A stretch of 64,000 nt of DNA from Manis javanica (GCF_040802235.1 NC_133172.1:58783613-58847612), one strand, 5' to 3'. Shown: positions 8,018 to 21,940, counted from the stretch's first letter. Made by a program: numbers and translations. Notes: generated by a model from the sequence alone, not told the origin.

Positions 8018-9145
8018 TTTCATTTTTCCTATTTCAAAAAAAAGGAAGGGAAAAGAAAGTTATATAAAAAGGCAGAGTCTGATAAAAATAAAGCCGGTGT
8101 AGCATTATCTCAGAAAATCACAAGGCAAGGTAGGTAACCCCTAAGGACAACATTTTACATTGATACCAGGCACTCTGCCCCCAACAAACTGTGATGGACA
8201 CACACTTTAATGCTTCTCACAGCACAGCTTTGAAAATCATAAAGGAGATGGGGGCAGAAAATCAACCAGTTATGGTTAGGGACAAACAGTCCTCTCAGAA
8301 GACTAGAAGGAGACAAGACAAGCACAGAGAATCTGAATAACACAAGTACCAAGTTTGATCAAGGGCTCACACACACACACCTACAAACACGCACTGAACT
8401 TTGTACCCGAGGTTACTCATTTTGTTCAAGCACAGCACATTTACAAATATTGACCAAGGTTGCTGGGGGTGGGGAAGGAAGAACAATTTTAATTTCCTGA
8501 TACAAATCAAAATTCACTGCCACATGGACATCACAACCTAAAAGATATCTCCTTAAAGTCCTGACACTTGAAAACTTTAAAACGTATTTCTAAAATATTT
8601 CTTAGGTTAAAAGGAAAGGACAAAACCGCTCAGGAAGACAAAATAGAGCTCTAAGTGCATTTATTCTAAAACAAGAAAAAGTGAAAATAAGTGGGCTAAA
8701 CTTTTAACTTAGATGCTATAAAGAACCTCAAAAGTAAAAAAAATGAATTCCTTTAAAACTAATGAAGCAGAGTACTAAAGTCTAATAAAATTGATAGGAT
8801 GGTTCTTGTAAAAAGACTAATAGATAAAGTAAGAAAAAAAAAAAAAGAAGGCACAAATGAACAGTACCAGGGGAAAAAAAGCATTTGTAACTAAGAGGAG
8901 ATTTAAAAGGAAAGGGGAAGACTACACTCAACTGACTACTAAGACATTTGAGAGCCTAGACAAATGGGCATTATTTTATTATACTAAAAATGACTAAACA
9001 CCCAAGATTCACCAGAAATCTGACCAATCCAATTACAATCAAAGAAACAGAAACAGTGACCAGAGATCTGCCTGCCAGGTGGCATCAACTCCAGATGATT
9101 TCATGGGCAACTACCAAATAGTCAAGAAAAAGTGAATTTTTTATA
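8018..9145 (+). repeat. Old L1 ORF2 fragment, sense
   Basis: Decayed L1 sequence with no open frame. The wording around 8500-9120 follows the L1 ORF2 middle region, for example the stretch ending near 9060 with an RNP-type target and 'gatctgcctgcca'. The provirus landed at its edge. A short (CA)n lies near 8368-8381. Confidence 0.6.
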
Positions 9146-9149
9146 ATGG

Positions 9150-10025
9150 TGTTAAAAAAAAACATATAACCTAAGATCCACTCTCCTCACAAATTTTTAA
9201 GTACAGTCCTGCTAACTATAAGCACATGTTGTACAGCCATCCTCTAAAAATATTTCATCTTCTATGACTGAAACTTTATACTCACTGAACAAACTCCCCC
9301 TTGCCTCACTCACCGGCCACTACTGCTCATATACCATCTTTTCATATACCTGTTGGCTATTTGTATGTCTTCTCTGGAGAAATGTCTGTTCAAGTCCTTT
9401 GTCCATTTTTAAAAGAAGGATTTTTTTGTTTCTGCTCTTGAATTGTAGGAGATCCTTATATATTTTGTATATCAATCCCTTAGCAAATATATAGTTTGAA
9501 AATACTCCCATCCCACTGGTTGCCTTCTCACTCTGTTGACTTTCCTTTGCTGGGCAGGAGTTTTTATTCCATGTAGGCCTACTTGTCTATAATTGCTTTT
9601 GTGGCCTGTTCTTTTGATATATATACAAGAAATCACTGCCAAGACTAATGTCATGAAGTCTTTCCCCTACATTTTATTCTACTTTTACAGTTTCAGATCT
9701 TATATTTAAGTCTCTAATTCACTTTGAGTTGATTTTTGTGTATGATGTAAGATTTTCCTAACACATTACCTCCAACACCATTTGTTAAGAAAAAATCCTC
9801 TCCCCATTGTGTATTTTTGGCACCCTTGTCAAAGATCAGTTGACTGTATATGCATGGGCTTACTTCTGGGCTCTCTATTCTATTCAATTGATCTACATAT
9901 CTGTCTTTATGCCAATACCACACTTCTTCGTTTACTACAGCTTTTTAATATGTCTTAAAATAAGAAAGTTTGAGGCTTATGGCTTCTTCTTTTCAAAGAC
10001 TGTTTTGGGTATTTTTGGTCTTTTG
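9150..10025 (-). repeat. L1 3' ORF2 fragment, antisense
   Basis: This reads as the reverse complement of L1 ORF2/3' sequence. Recognisable phrases are tttggcacccttgtcaaaga, tctgggctctctattctatt and gccaataccacac. It interrupts the old sense L1, which resumes after 10030. Confidence 0.8.
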
Positions 10026-10689
10026 TGGTCCCATGTAAATTTTAGGATTTTTTTTTTCTATTTCACAATAGCAGAAATAAGACATTAAGTTGCTTAGAAT
10101 AAATGTAACAAAATTCAGTACCTTAATATAGAAAACTATGAAACTTTGCAAAGGGGCACAAATAAATGGATATACCATGTTCACAAAGGAAACATCTCTA
10201 AACTCTGTATGTCAATTATCTTTAAAATATAATAGTAAAGCAAACCTAGTGAAAAAAAAAAAACTCCAAAGATTTTCATGTAACTCTATAAGCTGATTCT
10301 AAAAGTTACATGGATAATGTATATGAATAGCCTGGCAATTTTCAAAAGAAATTAGAAGGGGGACATATGTCCTAGCAAATATAAAAGACCTTATAAATCC
10401 TTAATAATTGAAACTATGTTGTCTTCACAGTGAAAGACATTAATAGATCAACTTGAAAAAGGGGTGAGAGAAATAGGGAGATGGGTAGAGAGGAAAGAGA
10501 GAAAAAGGGGGGTGGGGAGAGAGAAGACACACTGGAATTTAGTAGATGCATGAGTAATCCAATAATGTTAAGACAATTGGTCATTTAGAAAACACCAAGT
10601 TAGAAACTTTTTCCCATTATTTGCAAAACTAAATACCAGATAAAGGTAACTGGGCAAAATCCAGAACTTTAAAACATCGAAATAAATAC
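10026..10689 (+). repeat. Old L1 fragment, sense (continuation)
   Basis: Degenerate sense L1 ORF2 sequence with no open frame, split from 8018-9145 by the antisense copy. It includes a purine-rich tract at 10450-10530. Confidence 0.5.
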
Positions 10690-12065
10690 AAAGGGAAAGG
10701 TGGGTCCCAGGTGGTAGCACAGAAAGAGCTCGAGCCCACCTTCCCCCATGTGCACGCTGAACACCCCCCCACCCCACAGAGCTCATCCCAAGAATGGGGG
10801 CCTCAGTGAACACCGTCTGCACAGAAAAAACACTGCTAGTTGTGAAGTTTAAACCCAGCAGGGAAGTGCTGGGACTCTCTCTGGGCCCAGAGGTGCGGGT
10901 AAGCGCCCTTGCTTGTGTCCTCTCTGGGCACTGCTGGTGTGAACGGGAGCAGGGAATACTCCGTTACTTTCGTTCCCCATGCATATTCTCCACAGGGTCA
11001 TGGTGAACATACGAGCTCCAGACGTGGCGGAGGCAGCCTCCCGGTTCCCATCCCCACCCAAACCCGCCTGTCAGAGATCCAGCAGACCCACCAAGGTGGG
11101 TGTGTAAAGCAGGCAGGTTCTCCCCTGCCCACGCCCCTTCTATCCCTGGGCACCCCGTTTACACAGCAGCCTGGTGTTAATCCATGAGGCCCCCCCAGAC
11201 TATACCCATCTAACCTCGGCTGCCCCACTAGTGTGGCCCCAGTCGGTGCCCACTCAGGAGATCCCTGGACTGTTCTTCTCCTTCCTCGGTCACCTCACCA
11301 GAGAGGTTCCAGCTTATTGCCCACCAGCGAACTCCCCAGGCTGGGTTCCTTTGACACCAGTGGCCCTTCCAGTGCAGCCCCAGCTGGCAGCCACACAGAA
11401 GAACCCCAGTGCATGCCCATGGAGCCCTGGCATTGGGACATCCCAGTGCATGCCCACTCAGCTAGCCAGTCGAAACCATCAGGCACATGCATCAGAACTG
11501 AAGGAGAGTTAATAAAGAGCTTCTCAGATAAACACAGGTTAAAAGAGTTCACCACCACTAAAGCAGCCTTACAACAAATGCTAAAGGGACACCTTCAAGA
11601 GGGAAAGAAAAGGCTAAAGCTAGAAAAAATTATGAAAAGAAAAAGATTTCACTGGTAAAAGCAAACAGCCAGGATAGTACATCGACCACTTAAAACATAA
11701 TAAAAGGTTAAAAGATAAAAGTAGTAAAATCAACTACTTTAAAAACTAGTTGAGAGAATCACTTAAAAAAAAAGGTGTTAAAGAAGACATTACATACATA
11801 AAATGTGGAGGAGGGGATTTAAAAAATGTAGTGCTGTTAGAACACACTCAAAAACTTAAGTGATTGTAAACTTACCATAGACTGTTATATATGGAAGATG
11901 TCATACATAAATCACATGTAACCAGAAACCCAAAACTTATCATAGATACACACACAAAAAAATAAAGATAAAGGAATCCAACCATAAACCTAAGGAGTCA
12001 ACATGGGAAGAGAAGAAGAGAAGAAGAAAGGACCAGAGAAAAATGGCAAAAACAACTAGAAAATG

Positions 12066-15000
12066 CTTAATAAAATGGCAGTAAGTTCACACCTATCAAT
12101 AATTACTTTAAATGTACATGAACTAAATGCTCCAACCAAAAGATACAGGGTAACTGAATGGATAAAAAAACAAGACCCGTCTATATGCTGCCACAAGAGA
12201 CTCACTTCAGACCTAAAGACACAGACTGAAACTGAAGGGATGGAAAAAGATATTCCAGGCAAATAGAAATGAAAAAAATAAAAAAGCTGGAGTAGCAGGA
12301 CTTTTATCAGACAAAATAGATTTTAAAACAAATACTGCAAAAAGAGACAAAGAAGGACATTATATAATGATTAAGGGCTCAATTCAGCAAGAAGATATAA
12401 CAATTGTAAAAATCCATGCATTCAACAGAGAGGCACCCAAAGACATAGAGCAAAAATTAACAAACATGAAAGGAGAAACTGACAGTAATCGTAATAGTAG
12501 GGGATTTTAACACCCCTCTTACACCAGTAAATAGATTATCCAGACAGAAAATCAATAAGGAAACCATGACTTTGAAAAACACATTAGACCAAATGGACAT
12601 GATATATGCAGAATATTACATCTAAAAACAGCAGAATAATGATTCTTTTAAGTACACACAGAAGACTCTCCACATATTATATCACAAAACAATTCTTAAT
12701 AAGTTTAGGAAGACTGAAATTATACCAAGCAACAGTGTAAAACTGGGAATCAATTACTGGGGAAAAACTGGAAAAAACACAAACACATGGAGGGGTTAAA
12801 CAGCATGCTGCTAAACAACCAATGGGTCAACAAAGAAACTAAAGGGGAAATCAAAAAATACTTGGAGAATAAGAAAAATAGAAATGCAATTATGCAAAAT
12901 CTTTAGGATGAAGCAAAAGCAGTTCTAAGAGGAAAGTTTATAGCATTATAGGCCTGCCTCAAGAAACAAGAAGAATCCCAAATAAACAGTCTAATCCTAC
13001 CCATAAAGGAGCTAGAAAAAGAACAAACAAAGATGAAAGTTAGTAGAAAGGAGGAAATAATAAAGATCAGAGCAGAAATAAATGAAATAGAGTCTAAAAT
13101 AATACAAAGAATCAATAAAACTAAGAGCTGGTTCTTTGAAAAGATAAAACAAAATTGATAAACCTTTATCTAGAATCATCAGGAAAAAGAGACTCAAAGT
13201 CAGAAACAAAAGAGAAGTTACAAATGACAACACAGAAACACAAACAATTATAAGATTACCATGAAAAATTATATGCAAACAAATTGTACAACCTAGAAGA
13301 AATGGACTAATTCTGGAAAGATGCAATCTTCCAGGACTGAACCAGGAAGAGACAGAAAGTCTTAACAGATCAATTACTAGTAATGGAATTGAAGCAGTAA
13401 TAAAAAAAAAAATCCCAACAAACAAATTTCCAGGACTGGATGGCTTCACAAGAGAATCCTACCAAATATTTAAAGAAGAGTTAATACTTATGCTTCTCAA
13501 ACTATTCCAAAAAATTAAAGAGGAGAAAAGCATCCAAATACATTCTATGAGGCCAGCATCACCCTGATACCAACATGAGACAAAGACACTACAAAGAAGG
13601 AAAATTACAGACCAATATTCCCGATGAACATAGATACAAAAACCCTCAACAAAATATTAGAAAACCAAATTCAAAAATACACTTAAAGGATCCTTCACCA
13701 TGATCAAATCAAATTTATTCCAGGGATTTAAGCATGGCTCAATATCCACAAATCAATCAATGTGATACATCACATTAACAAAAAGAAGGATACAAACCAT
13801 ATGGTCATCTCAATAGATGCTGAAAAAGAATTTGTCAAAATTCAACATCCATTTATGATAAAAATTCTCAACAAAATGGGTATAGAGGGTACGTACCTCA
13901 ACATAATAAATGTCATGTACCACAAGCCCACAGATAACATCATAATCAATGGTGAAAAGTTAAAGCTATTCTTCTAAGATCAGAAACAAGATAAGGATGC
14001 CCACTCTTAGCACTTTGATTCAACAGATTACTGGCAGTCCTAGCCATGGCAACTGGGCAAGAAAAAGAAACAAAAGGCATCCAAATTGGTAAGGAAGAAG
14101 TAAAACTGCCCCTTTTTGCAGATGACATGATGCTATATATAGAAAGCCCTAAAGACTCCACCACAAACTACTAGAGTTAACAAATGAATTCAGTAAAACT
14201 GAAGAATGCAAAATAAGTATACAGAAATGTGTAGCTTTTGCATATACAAATAATGAACTAACAGAAAGAGAATTTAAGAAACTAATCCCATTTACAATTG
14301 CATCAAAAATAATAAAATACCTAGAAATAAGTTTAACCAAGGAGGTGAAAGACCTATACTCTGAAAACTATAAGACACTGATGAAAGAAATTGAAAATGA
14401 CACAAATAAATGGAATGATAGTTCATACTTATGGACAGGAAAAATTAATATTGTTAAAATGGCCATACTGTCCAAAGCAATCTATAGGTTGAAACTAATG
14501 GCATTTTTCATAGAACTAGAGCAAATAATCCTAAAATTTGTATGGAACAACAAGAAACCCTGAGTAGCCCAAGCAGTCTTGAGTAAGAAGGACAAAGCTG
14601 GGGGTATTATGCACTCTGATTTTGAACTATACTACAAAGCTACAGTAAGAAAAACAGTATGGTACTGGCACAAGTACAGATATATAGACCAATGGAACAG
14701 ACCAGAGAGCCCAGAAATAAACCTATGTCTGTATTGTCAATGAATATACAACAAAGGAAGCAAGAATAAATAATAGGGAAAAGACAATTTCTACAATAAA
14801 TGGGGCTGAGAAAACTGAAGAGCTACATGCAAAAGAATGAAAATAGATCACTGTTTTACACCATATACAAAAATAAACTCAGAATGGATTAAAGACCTAA
14901 ATATAAAACCTGAAACCATGAAACTCCTGGAAGAAAACATAGGCAGTAAACTCTTAAACATCAGCTTTATTAACTTATTAACTTTTTTTCTAGACAAGAT

Positions 15001-15430
15001 TCCCCAGTCAAGGAAAACAAAAGCAAATAAAACCTTTTTTTTTGAATATAACTCCCCAGTCAAGGGAAATGAAACAAAAAACCAAACAGACAAAAAGGAC
15101 TACGACAAACTAAAAAGCTTCTGTACAGCAAAGGAAACCATCAACAAAATCAAAATGTAACCTGTTTTATGGGAGAATATATTTGCAAAATGATATACCC
15201 AATAGGGAGCTAATATGCAAAACATATAAGGAACTCATACAACTCAACACCAAAAAACACCCCAAATAATCCAATTTAAATATGGGCAGAGATCTGAACA
15301 GACATTTTTCCAAAGAAGACATACAGATGGCCAGCAGACACACGAAAAGATGCTCAACATCAGTAATTATTAGGGAAATGCAAATCGAAACCACAATGAG
15401 GTATCACCTCATAGCAGTCAGAATGGCTAA
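12066..15430 (+). pseudogene. L1 ORF2 remnant (endonuclease and reverse transcriptase), broken
   Basis: The endonuclease start is recognisable near 12090 (ITLNVHELNAPTKR), and the reverse transcriptase motif F-A-D-D is encoded at 14115-14126. Stops and frameshifts break the frame many times; the longest surviving pieces are about 70-110 codons (for example 14837-15160). The family protein nicks DNA and copies L1 RNA. This copy cannot make it. Confidence 0.8.
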
Positions 15431-15731
15431 TATCAAAAATAAGAAATAAGTGTTGCAAGGATGTGGAGAAAAGGGAACCCTCATATACTGCAGATAGGAT
15501 TGCAAACAGGTGCAGCCACTACAGAAGACATTATGGAGGTTTCTCAAAAAACTGAAAATAGAAATACCATATGACCCAACAATTCTACTTCTGGGAATTT
15601 ACTCAAAGAAAACAAAATCACTAATCTGAAAAGCTAAGCACTCCTATGTTTATCACAGCATTATTTACAATAGCCAAGATATGGAAACAACCTAGATGTT
15701 CACTGATAGATGAATGGATAAAAAAAGAAGT

Positions 15732-15733
<2 letters not shown>

Positions 15734-15770
<37 letters not shown>
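15734..15770. repeat. (TA)n microsatellite inside the L1 3' end
   Basis: 37 bases of alternating TA in the L1 3' region, at a spot where L1 copies often carry expanded ATAT tracts. It is likely length-polymorphic. Confidence 0.95.
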
Positions 15771-15772
<2 letters not shown>

Positions 15773-16080
15773 TAGAATATTATTCAGCCATAGAAAGAAT
15801 GAAATCTTGCCATTAGCAACAACACAGATGACCTACAGGGTATTAGGATAAGTGAAATTCAGACAAAGACATATATTGTGTGATTTCACAATATTTGTGG
15901 ACTGTAAAAAATAAACCAATAAACAAAACTGAAATCGACTGATAAATACAGAAAACTAGAAAACTAGTGGTTTCTAAGGAGAGGGGGTAGGAAGATGAGT
16001 GAAATAGGTGAAGGGGAATAAAATTAGTAAGAATGTTTGATATCTAGATCTGGATGATGGTTATTTAAAATAATAAAAAA

Positions 16081-16480
16081 AGAAATATTCAATACTTTTT
16101 TATTCAGAATGGGAAACACTCATAAACGAATACCAAAATAAAGAAAAAAGATGGATCAATTTGACATCAACATTAAAAGTACTGTGTAATTAAAAAGAAA
16201 ACTGAAACAAAGTTAAAAGGCAAGTGTTGGAGAAACTATCCATGTCTTATGGGATAAAACATATCACCCTGAAAACATACTACAAATCCGTCCATACAAT
16301 GCTGAGCAATCCAATAGAGAAGTAGGAAAAATATGACCAAGCCTTTCACCCGAAGGGAGACACAAAGGTCTAACAAGCATCTAACAAGATGCTATTTTTA
16401 GTAGTAATCACAGAACTGTAAATTTTAAAACATGGTATACCAGTCTTTTCTCATCAGATTGCCAGAACTTTCTCACATTT
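16081..16480 (+). repeat. Old L1 remnant, sense
   Basis: A-rich sequence resembling the L1 3' half continues the older element broken by the 10.7-16.1 kb L1. No open frame. Confidence 0.4.
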
Positions 16481-18510
16481 AAATTTCTGCCAATGATGTG
16501 AGGGAACTAACTCTGCAGGGAGGGTAAATTTGCGCAGCCGCTTCAGAAAGCAACTGAGCAAGGTGGCCATCCCCGTCCCCACCCATAGTCCTGTCCCCTT
16601 CACCACCCCAGTGGTGGTCTCGGGCCAGCTGTGGGTCTCAGTTCTGGCCCGTGTGTGTGAGAAGAAATCACTGAGTAGGCTTTTGGGGAGGCTTTTGAAA
16701 AGGAACAGAGGCAGCTGGCATTCCCTCTGACCTCGCTTATGATCTCCTTTCTTTTTGCCTGTAATGATGCCTAGAAAGTGCTTCTTTCCCAGGAGCATGA
16801 GGTGAGAACCATCAGAATGAAGGTGCAACAACGTGGAAAGATGGGGCCTGGTCCCTGATGTCACCACCCCAGGCCTGCTGACTTCTGGACTCCTTGTTAT
16901 ATGAGAACAACACACCCCTGCTTCTTTAAACTATTCTGAGGTGCTTTTCAGAAAGAGCAGCTAAATGCACGCCTGCTATAGCAGGACCTACTAAAATTCC
17001 AACTCTGCTTCTGGGTGTCTGCAGTCCAGACTCATTCGGAGGTGTGTATATGAGCACTCAAGGCTCTGCTGTTCCATGAAGCGGCCAAGTAGAAAGAAAC
17101 TGAGACAACACCACTAAGGAAATGGCTGCATCAGTGGTAGCACATTTACATCATGGAATACCATGTAGCCACTAAGAAGAATTAGGAATATGGATCTTAT
17201 TTGATGTTCATAAATAAGACACATTCCAAACCATCACTGTATCAGAAAATATCACCCATCTATGGTCCTATATTAATTACAAAGACAAGATTTAGGCTGC
17301 GGGCTACCTGGTTCACACACTGAGGCTTCTCCCTTGGAGGGAGGTTCCTGCACCACATGTGTACCCAGTGTGGGGAGTGGAAAGGCAGTCTGGGGGTTAG
17401 ATCTCCTGGGTCACGCTGGTGGCTGGCAGAGACGCGGCAGAGGTGGAGGTGGGTGTAGCATGAGCAGAGGGAGGTAGTAATGTTCTGATGTGCACAGAAA
17501 ACCAGAGCTCCTTCCGCACATGGGAAGCTATAGGCTTCATGAGCGGCCTGGGGTGGGGCAGTTCCACCTGCTCTGAACACCCCTGTTCCTACAGGGATGG
17601 CCCGAGCAGGATGTGTCTGAGCATTTCCCAAATTTGAGGCAGCGGGATTACTAGAATAACAACCACACTGTCCAGAAGGACAATGAATTGTTTGAAGCTG
17701 TCATTGACTCTACCGCTAATGCATCGTTGGCCAATTATAACAAGAATTCCCTATACTCCGGCAGCACAGATGGCTTTTTAGATTTTGAGAAAATGAAGAA
17801 TAAAACATTTATGATGCATTTTACAAATACTTCTGGATTTATGCTGCTGTATTTACTGAAATACCAAGTTCCATTTGAGTTCACTGAAATTATTTTCCTT
17901 TTTGCTTGGATACTATAGTATTCTGTGAAACAGTTTATTTTACTGCATTCACAAAGTTGATATTGGGATTCTTTCAAGTGTACATTGTGCTGCATGATCT
18001 GTACCAACATTTACTGAAATATTTATTTTTCACATGCACAATGGCCGCTGGCGGAGGAATTTATTCAAATGCATTATAGTTTGCTATATGGCTTTCCCAA
18101 TTTTTACTGATATTTGCTTTATTTTGCATGTGCTGTAGAGAAATTCTTTCAAATACATTTGCCAATGTAGCTTTCCCTTTTAGTTCCTGGCATGCAGTGA
18201 AATTCAGTGCCACTCTTTGCTTTGGCACCACCTGCCAGATTACCTTCTCTTCCACCAGCCAATGTGTTTTGCATCTAGCTACATAAAAAGATTAGTGACA
18301 AACACATACACGTAAACTTTCCTCAGCTACGTAATTTTATGCTGACATTTCAGCATCGGTAAAATATTGCAGCATGCTCAGCATTTAAGATTTCCTATTG
18401 GATTCTACTATCCATGTACACAATGATGTTTTTCCTTCAGAACCACTCACAATAATTTCTAATACATATATTATGGGAAAATATTTAATTATTTATATAG
18501 TTGTACTATC
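16481..18510. other. Intergenic, no gene recognised
   Basis: I see no supported exon or RNA gene. 17110-17230 vaguely resembles an old L1 3' end (tggaataccatgtagccact). Short open frames here have no recognisable motifs. At 18030-18250, phrases such as 'attcaaatgcatt' and 'ttcaaatacattt' recur weakly, with no known family. Confidence 0.5.
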
Positions 18511-18514
18511 TTAT

Positions 18515-18690
18515 ATATAGGGTGGCCCTACAATTTATTATGCAAAATGGGATACATTTGCGCGTGAAAGAGGATGCTATTAATTAGGATGGGACCACGG
18601 GCATAAAATTGGAACTGCCCTGGGTAAACTGGGACATACAGTCACAGTATTTATATGCCTGCACACCTCCTATGTCAGCAAATGAGGAAT
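18515..18690. repeat. Ancient DNA-transposon-like remnant
   Basis: The stretch from 'agggtggccctacaatttat' to the paired 'actggga'-type phrases resembles a common mammalian MER hAT-type element. I cannot name the subfamily. Confidence 0.4.
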
Positions 18691-19404
18691 ATATACTAAT
18701 ATTGGTAGATGATCACAGTGTACTAGTTAGTGGGAAACACAAAGAGCAGCAGAAGGAAATGTGGGGTAGGAGACAGTAGTCTGGAGAAAAATGAGCACTA
18801 TAGCCTTAGTCTCTAAAAAAAAAATACGCAGACATATACAGGCTTTGGGGTACTGTGGTAAAAGGGTTCTTTGGCCTTGTGTTTTAACTTTTTACAAGGA
18901 ATATACTCATGTGTTATTTGTATAGTTACTTTTAAAACTAAAAAGAAGTATTCTGAGTGTATAGAATTAAGAGTTTGTCTGGTAATGCCTGTTTGATTTG
19001 GCCTCTCAGCCCAGCATGGTTTAAAACCAAGACACACCACTGTGATTGTTTAAGTATATCCAAATTTAAAGGAGAGAGGTATAGATTACCACCTTTTCTC
19101 TAGCACAGTATAATCTACCTGCCACCTCAAAAAAAAAAACCCTCTCATTTTCAGTTTAGAGTGCAAAACATCACTGGATTGAGGTATTTAAAACCACAGA
19201 AAGTGAACTTGCACCTGTTATATATCAGTGAATCCATGAAACACTTTCATTACTATCTGAACAGCCAGTTCTTCGAGTCAAACTCTAGTCCTGTGTTGCT
19301 TATTACTCAGTGAGCATTCTGCTGAAATGCCTCAGAGTCAGCGGGCATATGTTGCATTTGTTCCTCTACACCCACGAGCTCCAAGCCTTCCTGCCTCACC
19401 CAAA
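18691..19404. other. Intergenic, nothing recognised
   Basis: Unique-looking sequence with two short A runs (18818-18826 and 19129-19138). No exon, ORF or repeat is supported. Confidence 0.5.
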
Positions 19405-19575
19405 AGAACCATTATTTATTAAGGACCCAAGTGCATGGAGCTTTGCAGGTTACAAAAGGGCCTCTATGTTATATCATCCACATAAGCTCCCCTGTGAGAT
19501 GAGTAGGGAATCATTTATCCCCACTTTACAGATGAGAGGCAGATTTGCTGGAAGTCACCTTGCAAATAAGAGATG
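19405..19575 (-). repeat. MIR SINE, antisense
   Basis: It has the reversed MIR order: 'ttatttattaaggaccca', 'atccacataag', then 'ccccactttacagatgaga'. These match the MIR core with considerable divergence. Confidence 0.65.
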
Positions 19576-20277
19576 ATTCCTGCCTCAGGCATGTGGCCCT
19601 TGAGCATCAGAGAACATGACCACTGCTCACAGAAGAATTCTTTTCCATTTGGGTCAAAGGTCTAAGATCTTCCCAGTGCTAAGAGGAACTTCTGTTCAAA
19701 AATGCTATGAGAAAAGTTTGCTTCCTTGTGGGAGAATGTAAATCTGTCACGGTATGTCTACAGGTGGGACTTTGCATTTTCATTACTCTGGCAGTTTTCA
19801 TCAGGTCCTCACTCCATGCCAGAATGGCGTAAAGACGGCAGGGGAGGAAAATATCAATCAAATACCAAGAGTAACACTTGGGTTCTGCTCTCAAGACACT
19901 GATTGCTTTAGGATGCTACTCAGGAAGAGATTAGGACGTGTGCAATATGACCAATGTCAGTATAGACCAGGTGCAAATCGAATCCACTGTCCTTGGAGGG
20001 CTCTAACATGCCGTACTCCTTTAAATAAATCGGATTCCAGTAGATTAGCTGACGTAACACACACATCCCAGACCCACCACACACACACACAAAATGATGC
20101 TTTGTTTGTTGATGTAACTTAGGATGGGTCCGTGCAGCAGAGCTCACTGTGCACAGTTACATTTTTTTTGCAACAAAGAAAACAACTTATTTCAATTGCA
20201 GATGCAGTCTGGGTGATGTTTGGCATTGATTAGTGTCATGCTTAAGTAAGAAAGTCACATCAGATATGCCACCAAGA
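19576..20277. other. Intergenic, nothing recognised apart from a short (CA)n
   Basis: A short CA tract lies near 20078-20091. Open frames here are short and without motifs. Confidence 0.5.
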
Positions 20278-20510
20278 GTTTGGTGCCTGGATTCGCGTGT
20301 ACCTGGCTCAAATCCAAACGTTGCCACTTCCTAGCCGACTGACTTTGGATGACCTTGGGTAAGATGCCCCACCTCTCTAAACCTCCATCTCCTCACGTGC
20401 GCACTGGAGATAATAAATGCACCTACCTCTTAAAGTTATGGAGAGAACTTACACATTATGTGAGCCTTCCGCATAATCAACAGTCAGAAACTAGTAGCAG
20501 TGAGAAATGA
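20278..20510 (+). repeat. MIR SINE, sense
   Basis: A clear MIR order: 'gcctggattcg', 'gccacttcctagc', 'gaccttgggtaag', 'cctctctaaacctccatctc', 'ggagataataaatgcaccta', 'cctcttaaagtt'. Confidence 0.85.
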
Positions 20511-21559
20511 AGCATGATTGTCTTTGAGTAACTTAGCTAATGAGAGTAACAGGTTACTAGCCATCATGATCCCAGCATTGAACACGCCCAGAAGCAATAG
20601 CCCCTGTGGAAATTACTTGACCATAACTCAGTGAGGGTGTTGTAATTGCCCTGGCAACCCAGCAAATAATTCCTCTCAAAAGCTGGGCAGCATTTCAGAC
20701 CCACACTAGCTCACTAGCTCCTAGGAATGATTAGGAGCATACGATGACTCATTCTCATAACAAAATCTTAAAATACATTTGGTAAGAAAGTATTTTATTT
20801 TTAGATCTGTAATAAGGCTCCCCTGGAAGACTGGAGAAAAATACATCTAGAATATTTGCCAGAATTAAAATCCTACATTTTAGTAATGAAGAAAGTTTTG
20901 ATTACTTGCATGCTTCAACCATCTCTGTTAAAAATAAACATTGCAAATTACTGCAGATAAAGCCCTTGTTGGCTGAAAAAAACACTTGCTCAGGTCACTT
21001 TGCTATGTGTAATTTTTTTGTAGTGAGCTAGAGTCAAAATCTCTTGAGTTCATAACAAAGGCATCTTTCCTGGTGTGCATGACTTCTGAGATACAGAAGG
21101 ATAGCATCAGATGAATTTGATCAGCTTCAGGCACTGTGGTCTGGTTGACTACATTGCTGGTTAGATCTCCAATAGCACATAGCTGTTTTGTGCTGAAAGA
21201 TCAGGTAACCAGGCCCAATTGCATGGTTCCAGGTGGGCCAGAGAAATCAATACTGACATGTAGCAGTGTTTGTCAGTCAAACAACAACTGGCCTGCAGAA
21301 AGGAGGGGGGGGAGGTCGCTTGAACCGGATACCCTTTTGTGAGTCCCATCTCCCCTTCCCTTCATTCACTGGACAGGGAGGAGCAGTGGAGAATTCTGGA
21401 GACTCTCCCTCAGCCACTTACCATCTTGCAAAGGGAGTATGTGCTCCGTATCTGGCAGCACTTTCCACCTCCTTGTTGGAAGATAAAAAACACCTGCAGG
21501 GCAGATCCCCAGCCCACTCAGACCTTCTGCATCAGAACCGCCAGGGCAAGTTTGGAGTC
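20511..21559. other. Intergenic, nothing recognised
   Basis: I see no exon, RNA gene or nameable repeat. The open frame overlapping 21266-21664 has no motif and partly lies in repeat-like sequence. Confidence 0.45.
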
Positions 21560-21940
21560 TGCATGTACATTTTTTTTTATTTTGTTAAAATATACATAAT
21601 AGAAAGAGTCCTGAAATCATTGGCTCTGATCATTTTATTCCCAGTTTATTGGCTACGTTGGTGAAAGGGCTTACCCCTAGAGCCCCCCTCCCTGCTGTTC
21701 TGCATGAATTCACTCCTTTGGAGTCTGTATTTTCTTTTTTTAATAAAAATTGTGTATATTTAAGGTGTACAAATGATTTGACATACATACACAAAGTGAC
21801 ATGATTATTACAGGCTAACTGGCATATCTCCCCACATAGGTACCACTTTGTGATGAGAGCACCCGAGATAGATCTAGAGCTCTAATACCCACCATGACGG
21901 CTGTAGTTAATAAAAGTGTACTGATCACAGGTGTCTGCAT
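21560..21940 (-). repeat. L1-type 3' fragments, antisense
   Basis: 'ttttgttaaaatatacataa' and 'gtgtatatttaaggtgtaca' followed by 'caaatgatttgacatacata' are typical of antisense L1M 3' ends. They appear as two pieces separated near 21680. Confidence 0.5.

Larger units (their letters stand above)
10690..16080 (+). mobile_element. Nearly full-length but defective L1 (sense)
   Basis: A GC-rich 5' part (10690-11500) is followed by an A-rich coding region and a 3' tail with polyadenylation-like ends near 16060-16080. Only short open pieces survive, so the copy is inactive. It sits inside an older L1, whose sequence flanks it on both sides. No target duplication was convincing. Confidence 0.75.

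Noticed and set aside
13762-15160. Short L1 ORF2 open pieces as possible active L1
   Set aside because: ORF2 is broken many times. Reverse transcriptase motifs survive only in fragments.
16530-18255. Short open frames as candidate exons of an unknown gene
   Set aside because: No consistent splice sites, motifs or codon pattern. Some lie near old L1 wording.
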